DNA of 64,000 nucleotides from Roseiarcus sp963783175 (lineage in GTDB: Bacteria; Pseudomonadota; Alphaproteobacteria; Rhizobiales; Beijerinckiaceae): positions 124,001 to 188,000 of the forward strand of contig CAWANG010000007.1 of NCBI GenBank assembly GCA_963783175.1. The letters are read 5' to 3'. Shown piece by piece: positions 18,279 to 27,918 of this stretch (position 1 is the first letter of the stretch; each line of letters begins with the position of its first letter). The notes beneath the pieces are model-generated. The model was not told where the DNA came from and ran no database searches. It saw only the letters and a program-made list of their open reading frames with translations. A program made the translations under genes and the position numbers.

Positions 18279-19051
18279 TGTCGAGCGTCGACGCATCGGC
18301 CGGCGCCGACCGGCAGGACGACGCCGCGATCCGATTTGCCGGAGTCCACAAATGGTACGGAAGCTTTCACGTGTTGCGGAACATCAACCTGACCGTCGGC
18401 CGCGGGGAGCGCATCGTGGTCTGTGGTCCGTCGGGCTCCGGCAAGTCGACGCTGATTCGGTGCGTCAATCGCCTCGAGGAACATCAGCGCGGATCGATTG
18501 TGGTCGACGGAGTGGAGCTGACTGACGACGTTAAACGGATCGATGAGGTGCGGCGGGAAGTCGGGATGGTGTTCCAGAGCTTCAACCTCTTTCCGCATCT
18601 GACCATTCTTGAGAATTGCGCCTTGGCGCCGATCTGGGTTCGCAAAATGCCCAGACACGATGCGAACGAACTGGCGATGAAGTTGCTTTCGCGGGTGAAA
18701 ATCCTGGATCAGGCTCACAAATATCCCGGCCAGCTCTCCGGCGGGCAGCAACAGCGGGCGGCGATTGCGCGAGCATTGTGCATGACGCCGAGGATCATGC
18801 TGTTCGATGAGCCGACCTCTTCTCTCGATCCGGAAATGGTGAAGGAGGTCCTCGACACGATGACCGAGCTCGCGCATGAGGGCATGACGATGATCGTTGT
18901 GACGCATGAAATGGGTTTCGCGCGTCAGGTTGCCGATCGCGTCGTGTTCATGGACAGTGGCGAAATTGTCGAGGTGAACGAGCCGGCGCCGTTTTTCGAC
19001 CATCCGCGGCATGAACGCACGAAGTTGTTCCTGAGCCAGATTCTGCATTGA
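18278..19051 (+). CDS. aapP: General L-amino-acid ABC transporter ATP-binding protein, AapP-like, 257 aa
   Basis: ATPase subunit of the amino acid importer. Walker A is GPSGSGKSTLIRCVN, the Q-loop is GMVFQSFNLFPHLT, the signature is LSGGQQQRAAIARAL and Walker B is IMLFDEPTSSLDPEM, followed by the switch histidine in VVTHEMGFAR. This is a textbook polar-amino-acid importer ATPase. The ATG at 18278 shares one base with the aapM stop; a GTG three bases upstream is an alternative. Confidence 0.94.
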   Translation: MSSVDASAGADRQDDAAIRFAGVHKWYGSFHVLRNINLTVGRGERIVVCGPSGSGKSTLIRCVNRLEEHQRGSIVVDGVELTDDVKRIDEVRREVGMVFQSFNLFPHLTILENCALAPIWVRKMPRHDANELAMKLLSRVKILDQAHKYPGQLSGGQQQRAAIARALCMTPRIMLFDEPTSSLDPEMVKEVLDTMTELAHEGMTMIVVTHEMGFARQVADRVVFMDSGEIVEVNEPAPFFDHPRHERTKLFLSQILH

Positions 19052-19190
19052 GCTTGATTGTGCGTCGAATCAGAAACGCACATTCCATCCTGGGTCTGGC
19101 CGAGACGCAACTCGTTCAAAGGGGGGACGTGAGCGGATGCCGACCGCCGGCGCAAGCTGCGCGGACGCTTTAGCGAGCCAGTGTTACTAG

Positions 19191-20375
19191 CTAGGCGCCG
19201 TAAAGCCAGTCGTAGCGCTCGCTCAGAAAACGCGAGCCGAGCATCCTCGTCGTAATGTCGCGGGCGAACGCCAACGGACCGCCGAGATGATAGATGCGGC
19301 CCTGTCTGAGCGCTTCGCGTTGAACTCGAGCGGTTCTTTCCACCCGATCGCGGGAATAAATCGCAAGGGCGGCGGGGATGTCCGGCTCATGAGCGATTAT
19401 CCGCCCCAGCGCGCCCGCATCTTCGATCGCCTGAGCCGCGCCCTGCGCCAGGAATGGGACCATCGGATGAGCCGCATCGCCGACCAGCGCCGCGCGCCCA
19501 AGCGAGAAGGAAGGAATTGGCGGCCGGCAGTAGAGCGGCCAGGCGCGCCATTGGACCGGCGCGCCGATCAGCGCGAGCGCTTCCTTCGACCATCCTGCAA
19601 ACGAACGCTCAAGAGTTGATCGGTCGGCCGCGCCGTCCCATTGCTGATCGGCGCCGCCTCCCCGCCATGCGGATCTGATTGTCGCCACCAGATTGACGAT
19701 CGATCCGCGCCGCAATGGATACTGGACCAGATGCGCCTCGGGTCCCAGACGCAAAACGATTTCGCTTCGCGCCCAGACAGGATCAGGGTCATTGGTGTTG
19801 ACAATGGCGCGATAGGCGACGCGTCCGGTAAAGTCGACCTGATCCGGAGCCCCGAATCCCAATCCGTTGCGCACCCGAGAGCGCAAGCCGTCTGCGCCGA
19901 TGAGGAGATCGGCCTCGTCGCGCGTTGTTGTCCGCCCGCGTTGCAGACTGACTGAAATACGGTCGCCATTGTTCGCAAAATTGCCAACGGTCGTGCCGAG
20001 CGACAATTCGACGCCCGGTTGATCAATGGCGGCTTCGAGCAGCGCGGTCTGCAAGTCGGCGCGGTGAATGACCAGATATTCGGCGCCCCAGCGGCGCTCG
20101 GCGTCGTCAAGGGGCAGGCGCATCAGACGGGCGTTATCCGAACCGCGCAGCGCCAAGACCGCCTGGGGCTTCGATGAAAACTGGCGCACTCGCCCGAGGA
20201 CGCCAAGTCGAGCCAAAATGCGGGTCGCGTTCGGGGTGACTTGCAGGCCGGCTCCGAATTCCTCGAGCTTCTCCGTTCTCTCGTAAATCGTGACTTTGAG
20301 GCCCGCTTGCGACAACGCTATTGCCGCAGCAAGCCCGCCAATTCCCGCACCAGCGATGATTGCGCTCGGCGGCAA
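19191..20375 (-). CDS. FAD-dependent monooxygenase (salicylate/3-hydroxybenzoate hydroxylase type), 394 aa
   Basis: Group A flavin monooxygenase. The FAD dinucleotide-binding motif is AGAGIGGLAAAIAL at the N-terminus. DLLIGADGLRSRVR is the DG motif. ALVGDAAHPMVPFLAQGA is the GD motif that closes the FAD site. The family hydroxylates aromatic substrates using NAD(P)H; the substrate cannot be told. The only sensible start is a TTG at 20375, four bases after the end of the small zinc-finger gene, suggesting one operon. Confidence 0.88.
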   Translation of the reverse strand: MPPSAIIAGAGIGGLAAAIALSQAGLKVTIYERTEKLEEFGAGLQVTPNATRILARLGVLGRVRQFSSKPQAVLALRGSDNARLMRLPLDDAERRWGAEYLVIHRADLQTALLEAAIDQPGVELSLGTTVGNFANNGDRISVSLQRGRTTTRDEADLLIGADGLRSRVRNGLGFGAPDQVDFTGRVAYRAIVNTNDPDPVWARSEIVLRLGPEAHLVQYPLRRGSIVNLVATIRSAWRGGGADQQWDGAADRSTLERSFAGWSKEALALIGAPVQWRAWPLYCRPPIPSFSLGRAALVGDAAHPMVPFLAQGAAQAIEDAGALGRIIAHEPDIPAALAIYSRDRVERTARVQREALRQGRIYHLGGPLAFARDITTRMLGSRFLSERYDWLYGA

Positions 20376-20378
20376 GCT

Positions 20379-20618
20379 TCACGCGACGTCGCTCAACTCG
20401 CATTCGGCGGGCGAGCAGACTCCGTTCAGCCCGCCGTCGTACACGAATCTCGTTGAACAATAAGAACAGATCGCCTCGACGTCTGAGCCCATGTCGATGA
20501 AAATGTGAGGGTGGTCAAACGGCGGTTTCGCGCCGGTGCACATGAACTCTTTTACGCCAACCGTGATCGAAGGGACGCCGAGATCATTGTGAAAGTGCGG
20601 AATCAAGCGATCCGCCAT
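20379..20618 (-). CDS. Small CHCC-type zinc-finger protein, 79 aa
   Basis: The layout C27, H36/H38, C51 and C54 (EFMCTGAKPPFDHPHIF and AICSYCST) matches the CHCC zinc-finger domain shared with the NDUFS6 subunit of complex I. Bacterial stand-alone members are widespread in alphaproteobacteria and of unproven function. AGGAGG lies at good distance before the ATG. It is the first gene of a pair with the FAD monooxygenase, a frequent neighbour in this group as far as I recall. Confidence 0.82.
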   Translation of the reverse strand: MADRLIPHFHNDLGVPSITVGVKEFMCTGAKPPFDHPHIFIDMGSDVEAICSYCSTRFVYDGGLNGVCSPAECELSDVA

Positions 20619-20893
20619 TGCGAGGTCCTCCTAAGCGGCGCTGACCTTAAAGCATGTTCGAAACAGCCGCGCCAGCGCCGGAGCGACCGGATCCGCGTCT
20701 CGGCCGGGCGATCTTTCCCGATAGGTACAGACGGAAGGGCGCCGTGAGGACGTCAGCTTGCGTACTAATCTGCCCCGCAGAGGTAATATTCATGCAGACA
20801 TTCATATCTATGACTGTTTGAGCCAAACAGAGACCAAACGTCAAGCGAACCTTCGGAACCACTCGGCTGGAAGAGGCGTAAAAAGCGAACCGG

Positions 20894-21763
20894 CTAAACG
20901 GGAATCACGTCGACTTCCACTTCGAGCCGATGGCGCCCGGACGACAGGACCATGCTTTCCATAGGCGAGACGTCGGAGTAGTCTCGTCCCCTGGCGACGA
21001 CGACGTGGTCGTTCTGAATCGACGTTGCGTTTGTCGGGTCGAAGTCTTTCCAGCCGAGAGTCGCGCCGCACCACACCGATATCCACGCGTGAGTTGCGTC
21101 CGCGCCGGCGAGGCGCTCTCTGCCTGGCGGCGGGATGGTCCGAATGTATCCGCTCACGTAAAGCGCCGGTAGAGCAATGCCGCGCACTGCGGCGATCATG
21201 ATATGGGCGAAATCCTGGCAAACGCCCCGTCGACGATCAAAGGCCTCGGCCGCTGGCGTACTGACCTCAGTCGCCTCTGGATCATAAATGAAGTCGGAGC
21301 GGATGCGCCGCGCCAACTCGCTCGCCGCGTCAAAAATCGGACGGCGCGGGGCGAAGCTTTGTTTGGCGTAGGCTGTCGCTTGGTCAAAAAACGCGACACG
21401 GCGGGACGGGTAGAGCGCGATTGCCGGGCAGTCCGCGTCAAGAGACGTCATCGCGATCGCCTCGGCGGCAACGCTCTCCCAAGGTGGGCTTTGTATCGGC
21501 GCAGGCTTTCGATTGACGCGTACGCGTGACGACGCTGTGATCGAGAGTTGCCGGTGGGGTTTCTCGATCCGCAAGCTCGTGACGCGGTTGCCGAACGGGT
21601 CGAGCCGTTCGGTGAGACGCTGCGAAACGGGGTCAGTGACGATAGCGAAGCGTTCAACCTCTTGTCCGTCGCCGGAACGAGGGGCGAGTCGCAACACCCC
21701 GGTTGTGAACTCGACGATCGCGCCGTAGCTGTAACGCGTGAGATGCGTGATCTCGTAGATCAC
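20894..21763 (-). CDS. Transglutaminase-family protein, 289 aa
   Basis: Transglutaminase-like cysteine-protease fold with an N-terminal beta-rich domain (MIYEITHLTRYSY) and a catalytic core. The Cys-His-Asp triad is visible as RRGVCQDFAH (C182), DATHAWISVW and WKDFDPTN. It overlaps the large upstream gene by four bases (ATGA), so the two are translated together. Proteins of this kind regularly accompany the ATP-grasp/alpha-E pair. The set is thought to make or modify a peptide, but its product is unknown to me. Confidence 0.9.
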   Translation of the reverse strand: MIYEITHLTRYSYGAIVEFTTGVLRLAPRSGDGQEVERFAIVTDPVSQRLTERLDPFGNRVTSLRIEKPHRQLSITASSRVRVNRKPAPIQSPPWESVAAEAIAMTSLDADCPAIALYPSRRVAFFDQATAYAKQSFAPRRPIFDAASELARRIRSDFIYDPEATEVSTPAAEAFDRRRGVCQDFAHIMIAAVRGIALPALYVSGYIRTIPPPGRERLAGADATHAWISVWCGATLGWKDFDPTNATSIQNDHVVVARGRDYSDVSPMESMVLSSGRHRLEVEVDVIPV

Positions 21764-24309
21764 TCGAATCCTGTAAATTTCTCGGCGCGGCCCTGACCGA
21801 CCCCTTGCAGGAAGTACCGGGCGGCGATCGCGTTTGCCAATGTAAGCAGTTCTTGCTCGACCGCCAAAATGCGCGCGTCATCGACCAATTCGGCTCGTTC
21901 GGCGGTGAGTTCAGCGCGCAGAAGCGTCGTCAGCCGTCGTGGCTCCTCGAGCATCCCATCTCGACGCAGGATAGGAAGCGTGCTTATTCCTTCGTCAATG
22001 CGATTGACCTGAAACGCAACGGAGCGTGGATTAAACGGATCCAGCAGCGCCATGTCGCGGACAGGCGCCAGCGACATGCCGACGAGATACCTTGAGCGGT
22101 AAGTGATCTGCGAATCGATAAGATCGAGCATCACCCCCAGCGAATGCTCGGTTGCGTCATGGGCCGCGAATTGCCGGAGCAACCTGCACGTGTTTGCGCC
22201 TCGTTCGACGCATCGTCCCATCTCATAGAAGACCCAGCCGGCGCCGCGATTGAAATTTTCGTCGAACAATCCCGAAAGGGCCGCGATAGTGGTTAACGCC
22301 TCGTCGGCAATATCGACGATTTCACCGGCGGAAGGACGCCGCTCTCGGGCCGGCTTGAGCGCAACTTCCAGACGACCAATCAAGGCCCAGGTCTGATGCG
22401 TTAGCCTCTCGCGAATAACCGAGGCCGCGTTCCGGGCTGAACGGGCGAGCGATAATGCGGAGCCGTAATTAGCCGCGTTGCGCAGGCCCTGCTCGCTGGT
22501 CGCCGCCGCCCCTTTCCCGGGCGTCGTCGGATCGACTGCGCCCCAACCGACCAGAACGCCCATCAGACGATCAAGCGACTGCCGGCCGAGTTGCATCGGG
22601 ATGTCCGGATCAACTGACCGCGCACTGAGACAACGTACGATGCGCAGCGTCGCCTCAGCTCTTTCAAGATAGCGGCCGAACCAGAAAAGACTGTCCGCCG
22701 CGCGACTTGGAAGGTTTCCCAAAAGACGCGTAATTCGTGCGCTTTCGGGAGAGGGAAGGAGGCTGGAAACCTCGACAGGATTTTCAGCGAGCACCCAGAC
22801 GTCGGCAGATTCGACCCCATCCCCCATCGCGACGGCGCGCGCGTCGGCGCGATCGGAAATTCGGCAAAATCCGCCCGGCATGACGCGCCAGCCGTCCATC
22901 GTCGCCGCGCAGTAGACGCGCAAAACGAACGGCCGCGGTTCGAGTTTGCCTTGCATCCAGCGCGGCGTCGTGGACAGCCGGACGATGTCTTGTCCAACAT
23001 AGTCGAGTCCGCGTACGGCGATTGCGTTGCGCAGTCGCTCGCGCTGGTCAGCCGGCATTTCGGCAGCGATTACGCTCGATTGGCCGTTCAATCCGGGCAG
23101 GTCGTCGCCGAAAGCCGCGGCGATCGAGATCTTGTCGAACTCATCGAGAACCCTCTCTCGCTCCCGCGATTGGCCGCACCACCAGGTCGCGATGTTGGGA
23201 ATAAGCAAGTCCTGGTCGAGCAGGCGCCGCGCAAGTACAGGCAGGAATGCCAGAAGCGCGCGTGACTCGACGAGCCCCGCGCCAGGCATGTTCTCGACCG
23301 CGACGCCGCCGCTCCGTATCGCCTCGAGGAGACCCGGCACGCCGATGCGAGAGGACGCGTTCAGCTCGAGAGGGTCGCTCCAATCTGCATCCACATGACG
23401 CCAGATGACGTCACACTGCTTAAGGCCCGCGATCGTGCGGACAAAGACGCGCCCGTCGCGCATGACTAGATCTTCGCCTTCCACCAGCAGAAAGCCGAGA
23501 TAGCGCGCCAGATAGGCCTGCTCGAAATAGGTCAGACTCAGAGGACCGGGGGTCAGGATGCTGATGCGGGGCTCAGCTCTCTGCCCCGCCGACTTCAAAC
23601 CCGCGCTCAAGGATCGAAAAAATGGCGCCAGCCTTTCAACATTGAGCTGGGCGTAAAGATCTGGAAACGCCTGGGAAACGACGAGCCGGTTTTCCAATGC
23701 GTACCCGCAGCCCGACGGCGCCTGCGCCCGGTCGCTTAATGCCCACCATGAGCCATCTGGTCCGCGGCCAATGTCTACCGCGTAGAGACGAAGCCATCGC
23801 CCTCCCGGCGGTCTTACGCCGCGTATCGCCGCGATGAAGTCCTTTGAGCCGGTGAGCGCAGCAAGCGGGAGCGTGCCTTCCGCGATCAGATGACCTTTCC
23901 CGTAAACATCGGCGAGTACTCGCTCCATCAATTCCGCGCGCTGCGCGACGCCTGCTGCAATTCCCCGCCACTCCTCCTCGGTCAGGAGCAAAGGCATTCG
24001 ACTGATCGGCCAGACCCGCTCCTCCTGTTCGCCCGCGACGCGGTATGACAGCCCCCGATTCCGAATGCGGCGATCGGCCGTTGCAAAGCTCTGTTGTATT
24101 TCGTTCGGCTCATACTCGGCTAGCGCGGAAAGCATCCGTCGCCAATGCGGGCGGCTCAGCCCATGAGCGTCGACGAATTCGTCTGGGATGCCGGGCAGTG
24201 GCGCATAATCGCGGGCCCAAGCTTCAAATCGCTCTAACCCGGAGGTTTTGTCGGCTAGCGCCGAAGTAAATCGTCCTGGCAAGCGAGCCCCATCGTTCCC
24301 GCGGTTCAC
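21760..24309 (-). CDS. Fused circularly permuted ATP-grasp and alpha-E domain protein, 849 aa
   Basis: Residues about 30-480 resemble the circularly permuted ATP-grasp type 2 family: YGKGHLIAEGTLP, RPPGGRWLRLYAVDIGRGPDG, ILTPGPLSLTYFEQAYLARYL and LPNIATWWCGQ-type segments. Residues about 510-840 match the helical alpha-E domain (RAADSLFWFGRYLERAEATLR, YRSRYLVGM, ISTLPILRRDGMLEEPRR). The two are often separate neighbouring genes; here they are one protein. Together with the transglutaminase it forms a putative peptide-ligation system. The start is a GTG at 24309. The function is not established. Confidence 0.88.
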   Translation of the reverse strand: MNRGNDGARLPGRFTSALADKTSGLERFEAWARDYAPLPGIPDEFVDAHGLSRPHWRRMLSALAEYEPNEIQQSFATADRRIRNRGLSYRVAGEQEERVWPISRMPLLLTEEEWRGIAAGVAQRAELMERVLADVYGKGHLIAEGTLPLAALTGSKDFIAAIRGVRPPGGRWLRLYAVDIGRGPDGSWWALSDRAQAPSGCGYALENRLVVSQAFPDLYAQLNVERLAPFFRSLSAGLKSAGQRAEPRISILTPGPLSLTYFEQAYLARYLGFLLVEGEDLVMRDGRVFVRTIAGLKQCDVIWRHVDADWSDPLELNASSRIGVPGLLEAIRSGGVAVENMPGAGLVESRALLAFLPVLARRLLDQDLLIPNIATWWCGQSRERERVLDEFDKISIAAAFGDDLPGLNGQSSVIAAEMPADQRERLRNAIAVRGLDYVGQDIVRLSTTPRWMQGKLEPRPFVLRVYCAATMDGWRVMPGGFCRISDRADARAVAMGDGVESADVWVLAENPVEVSSLLPSPESARITRLLGNLPSRAADSLFWFGRYLERAEATLRIVRCLSARSVDPDIPMQLGRQSLDRLMGVLVGWGAVDPTTPGKGAAATSEQGLRNAANYGSALSLARSARNAASVIRERLTHQTWALIGRLEVALKPARERRPSAGEIVDIADEALTTIAALSGLFDENFNRGAGWVFYEMGRCVERGANTCRLLRQFAAHDATEHSLGVMLDLIDSQITYRSRYLVGMSLAPVRDMALLDPFNPRSVAFQVNRIDEGISTLPILRRDGMLEEPRRLTTLLRAELTAERAELVDDARILAVEQELLTLANAIAARYFLQGVGQGRAEKFTGFE

Positions 24310-24521
24310 GACTCAAGCCGCCGCCTCGTCCCCACGGCCGAGCTCAATATGCCTTCTGTCGGGATCGCATGCCAGCGGTGATCGAAGAATCCCTGATTGA
24401 CTGGGTTCCGGAGACCCGAGAATGTGTCGGGATCCGTCATCTTGGTCTTGCGCGCGCACTCTCTACATGGAAGGACCGGTTTGGCGCCTTTGCGCCTCTC
24501 CGCATTGTGAGGCGCAAAAGA

Positions 24522-25043
24522 ATGATTCCTATCCGGCAAATCGCGGTGGCATTCGTTGTTACCTTGATAATGTCTTGCTCGGCGAGCGCCGACCCGTCTG
24601 ATCCGGACCTGATTTTCCGCAAGTCGACCACATTCAAGCTACTGACGCCCAATGATAAACTTGCTGTTTACGGTATCGACGATCCATTAGTCGATGGCGT
24701 CGCATGTCATTACACGATCCCCGAAAAGGGCGGACTTTCGGGCGCTCTCGGCTTGGCAGAACAGACGTCGGACATCTCGCTGTCGTGTCGACAATATGGA
24801 CCAATCAAGTTCAAAGGAACCTTTGCCCAAGGCGATGTGGTCTTCAGCGAGCGCCGGTCGCTTATATTCAAAAAGATGCAAATCGTGCGGGGATGTGACG
24901 CAAGACGAAACATTCTTGTTTATATGACCTATAGCGATAAGTTGATTGAAGGTTCACCGAAGAACTCAACTTCAACTGTGCCCATTCAGCCTTGGGCCGC
25001 CGGCGACGACGGCACGCCAAAATGTGCAGATTTCGTACGCTAA
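24522..25043 (+). CDS. creA: CreA-family exported protein, 173 aa
   Basis: Starts with a signal peptide (MIPIRQIAVAFVVTLIMS, with a lipobox-like CSA following) and contains the CreA hallmark IDDPLVDGVACHYT, EKGGLSGALGLAEQTSDISL and the C-terminal GSPKNSTSTVPI. CreA is a conserved periplasmic protein of unknown molecular function. The open frame extends 153 bases upstream, but the signal peptide fixes the ATG at 24522. It stands alone between two leftward genes. Confidence 0.88.
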   Translation: MIPIRQIAVAFVVTLIMSCSASADPSDPDLIFRKSTTFKLLTPNDKLAVYGIDDPLVDGVACHYTIPEKGGLSGALGLAEQTSDISLSCRQYGPIKFKGTFAQGDVVFSERRSLIFKKMQIVRGCDARRNILVYMTYSDKLIEGSPKNSTSTVPIQPWAAGDDGTPKCADFVR

Positions 25044-25128
25044 GTCCGTTCGCGGTCTGCAGCGCGAGTTAAGCAAAAAGTTTTGAGAGCAATGTTCAGA
25101 GGCTTTGGAACGGCGCCCGTTGAAATGG

Positions 25129-26400
25129 TCAAGGTCCGCCGCCAGAACCTAATTCGAGCAGCCCCCTCGTCACACTACCGGTCGTTGGCAGAGTCGGAAT
25201 AAGGCAGGCTTGCAAAGAGTGATAGATATCCACTTTACCAAAGAACGGCCCCGAGCTCGGCCGCAGTGCTTCGTCGATCTGTGCTCGCCAACCGCCGTTC
25301 TCCTTGTCTATAAATCGCGCGGCGATGAAACTCCAAAATTGTCGATACCAACGTTCGTAAATAGGGTCGCCATCAATCGTATTGAGAAATGCGCTTGCTC
25401 CGACCCCTTCGCAGCAGGGCCACCAATATCGGTCTCGAACCAGCGGATTGCCGTCCCAGTCGAGAGTATAGTAAAAGCCGCCTTTGTTCTCGTCCCAGCC
25501 ATCGCTCACCGCTTGCTGGAAAAGCGCCTTCGAGCATTCAGGGAGCCAATTCAGCTTGCGGCCGCCCAGCTCCCATAATTGGAGCAGCAATCGCGACCAT
25601 TCAAGCCAATGACCAGGAGTAGTTCCATACGGACGAAACGTCGGGTTGCCGGAGTAAGCCCGATTTATTTTCCACTGATCTGTGAAATGTTCAGGAAGCC
25701 GCCAACCGTTCGCAGCAGCATGGCGACGGATAATGAGATCGGCGATTCGCTCTGCCATGCCGACGTACGTGGAATCGCGCGTTGCCTCGAACGCGGCCAT
25801 TAGCGCCTCTGTGAGATGCATATTCGAGTTTTGGCCGCGATAGTTGTCGTAGGACTGCCAATCGCGGGTGAATTCCTCCGCGACGCCTCCGAATTGCTCC
25901 TCCCAAAATCGGTCCCTTATTACGGTCGAGACGTCTTCGAGAAGCCGTTCGGCGTCTGGGTGGCCGGCGACCTTGGCGCTCGATGCGGCCAAAAGAACGA
26001 ATGCGTGACCATACGCCTGTTTGGTGCTGTCTGAGGGCCCGTCGTACCCCAGACCCCAATAGTAACCTCCATACTCAGGGTCCCGATGACCATTCCACAA
26101 AAAATTCATTCCATGATCGATGATGACGTCAGCGCCTGGCCGACCCATCAGATGGGCGATCGCGTAGGCGTGAATGATTCTCGAGGTCGCGAAGAGATAC
26201 CGGGCGGGCTTGACCGCCGCGCCGTAACCCGGCGCCGTCGGTAGGCCTTTGTCGTCAAGATCGTAGAAGCCCCCAAGTGGGTTGATAATTCTCCGCTCGA
26301 AAAACGAAAATAGCGCTTCGGCCTCCCGCAAAAGCCAATTCCGGTGGCTCGCGAGGGCGATCCACTTGTGGTTCGGGGACTGAAGGGCAAGATTGATCAT
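25129..26400 (-). CDS. AGE-family sugar epimerase/isomerase (YihS-like), 423 aa
   Basis: An (alpha/alpha)6-barrel enzyme of the N-acylglucosamine 2-epimerase family. Typical segments are GGFYDLDDKG, HAYAIAHLMGRPGA, KQAYGHAFVLLAAS, NSNMHLTEALMAAFEAT, PGHWLEWSRLLLQL and the late KVDIYHSLQACLIP. Family members epimerise or isomerise aldoses such as N-acetylglucosamine, mannose or sulfoquinovose, or cellobiose. YihS/mannose-isomerase-like is my best reading. Base composition is a little lower in GC than the suf genes. Confidence 0.82.
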   Translation of the reverse strand: MINLALQSPNHKWIALASHRNWLLREAEALFSFFERRIINPLGGFYDLDDKGLPTAPGYGAAVKPARYLFATSRIIHAYAIAHLMGRPGADVIIDHGMNFLWNGHRDPEYGGYYWGLGYDGPSDSTKQAYGHAFVLLAASSAKVAGHPDAERLLEDVSTVIRDRFWEEQFGGVAEEFTRDWQSYDNYRGQNSNMHLTEALMAAFEATRDSTYVGMAERIADLIIRRHAAANGWRLPEHFTDQWKINRAYSGNPTFRPYGTTPGHWLEWSRLLLQLWELGGRKLNWLPECSKALFQQAVSDGWDENKGGFYYTLDWDGNPLVRDRYWWPCCEGVGASAFLNTIDGDPIYERWYRQFWSFIAARFIDKENGGWRAQIDEALRPSSGPFFGKVDIYHSLQACLIPTLPTTGSVTRGLLELGSGGGP

Positions 26401-26632
26401 GGCGAGCGTGGAGAGTGAGCGCCGTCCCGGTTGATTCGCCCGATTCGACGGAATTCGTCGCCGGATGCGACTCGTATGCTAGACGCGGCACGGTGTTGCT
26501 CCGCCATATCGAAAGCCGGGAGTCAACACCGCGGGTTCGGTCTCTGGATAGGCAGCGCCGCAGCACCGCTCTTTTAACACGGTCAACGGCCGCGGTTGTC
26601 GAAGCTGGAATAGAACGATGCGAGACCGAACG

Positions 26633-27910
26633 ATGAATGTATTAGTTCTAGGTTCCGGCGCTCGGGAGCACGCTTTGGCCCAGGCGTGCGCCAAGTCGCC
26701 TCTGATCGGGAACCTTTTCGTTGCTCCAGGCAATCCAGGTTGCGCCATGGTCGCGCAGACTGTGCCGCTGACTTTGGTCGACAACGCGAAAGTGATCGCA
26801 TTTTGTCACGCGGAATCGATTGACCTGGTGGTGGTTGGGCCTGAAGGCCCGCTGGTGTCCGGACTGGCGGATGATCTCGTAGCCGCGGGCATATCGTGCT
26901 TCGGGCCGACGAGAGAGGCGGCGAGGCTCGAGGGATCAAAGGGATTTGCGAAGGACTTCTGCCGCGAGTTTGGCATTCCAACGGGGGCTTATCGACGGTT
27001 CGGAGAGCCAAACGACGCAAAGGCTTATATCCGTAAGCTTGGCGCGCCCGTTGTGGTTAAAGCGGACGGAATTGCTGCGGGTAAGGGGGTCGTGGTCGCG
27101 GAGACGCTGGCGGAGGCGGAGGCCGCAGTCGACACATTGCTGTCCGGAGCTCTCGGGTCGGCAGGAGCGGCGATTGTCGTCGAAGAGTTCCTCGATGGCG
27201 AGGAGGTCTCATTTTTCGCCCTGTGCGACGGCGTTACCGCCATGCCCTTCGCCAGCGCGCAGGATCATAAGCGTTTAGGTGATGGGGATACGGGACCGAA
27301 TACTGGTGGAATGGGCGCCTATTCTCCGCCGCCCGTAATGACTTCGCAATTAACCCAGCGCATCATGCGCGAAGTGATCGCGCCAACATTGCGCGGAATG
27401 AATGAAAGAGGATCGCCCTTCCGGGGCGTGCTATTTGTGGGCTTGATGATCGATATACATGGTCCAAAAGTGATCGAATTCAATGTCCGGTTTGGGGATC
27501 CTGAGGCCGAGGTTATCCTCCCACGCCTCAAGGACGACTTGCTGCCGCTTCTTGTCGCTTGCGCGAACGGGACCCTGTGCGGTGACGCTCCGAGGTTTTA
27601 TTCGGATACGGCGCTGGCCGTCGTAATGGCGGCCCGAGGCTATCCCGGCGAACCGATTCGCGGCTCCAGAATCAGCGGGATCGAAGATGCGGAGGCGGCG
27701 CCGGGGGTGGTTGTTTTTCAAGGTGGCACGCGCGAAGTTGACGGCGCGATATTCGCTGACGGTGGCCGCGTGTTGGCGATTACCGCACTCGGCGACAATG
27801 TCGCTGAAGCGCAAAGACGAGCGTACGAGGCTGTCGATCGCATAAGATGGCCGGAGGGATTCTGCCGACGCGATATTGGTTGGCGCGGGATAGCTCGCCA
27901 AAGCAAATAG
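26633..27910 (+). CDS. purD: Phosphoribosylamine--glycine ligase (GAR synthetase), 425 aa
   Basis: ATP-grasp enzyme joining phosphoribosylamine and glycine in purine synthesis. MNVLVLGSGAREHALA at the start, GPEGPLVSGL, APVVVKADGIAAGKGV, FASAQDHKRLGDGDTGPNTG and IEFNVRFGDPEAE are all PurD signatures. The ATG at 26633 gives the standard N-terminus; another ATG lies 15 bases upstream. The patatin gene starts eight bases after the stop. It is not linked to purMN. Confidence 0.96.
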   Translation: MNVLVLGSGAREHALAQACAKSPLIGNLFVAPGNPGCAMVAQTVPLTLVDNAKVIAFCHAESIDLVVVGPEGPLVSGLADDLVAAGISCFGPTREAARLEGSKGFAKDFCREFGIPTGAYRRFGEPNDAKAYIRKLGAPVVVKADGIAAGKGVVVAETLAEAEAAVDTLLSGALGSAGAAIVVEEFLDGEEVSFFALCDGVTAMPFASAQDHKRLGDGDTGPNTGGMGAYSPPPVMTSQLTQRIMREVIAPTLRGMNERGSPFRGVLFVGLMIDIHGPKVIEFNVRFGDPEAEVILPRLKDDLLPLLVACANGTLCGDAPRFYSDTALAVVMAARGYPGEPIRGSRISGIEDAEAAPGVVVFQGGTREVDGAIFADGGRVLAITALGDNVAEAQRRAYEAVDRIRWPEGFCRRDIGWRGIARQSK

Positions 27911-27918
27911 CAGGCGCC

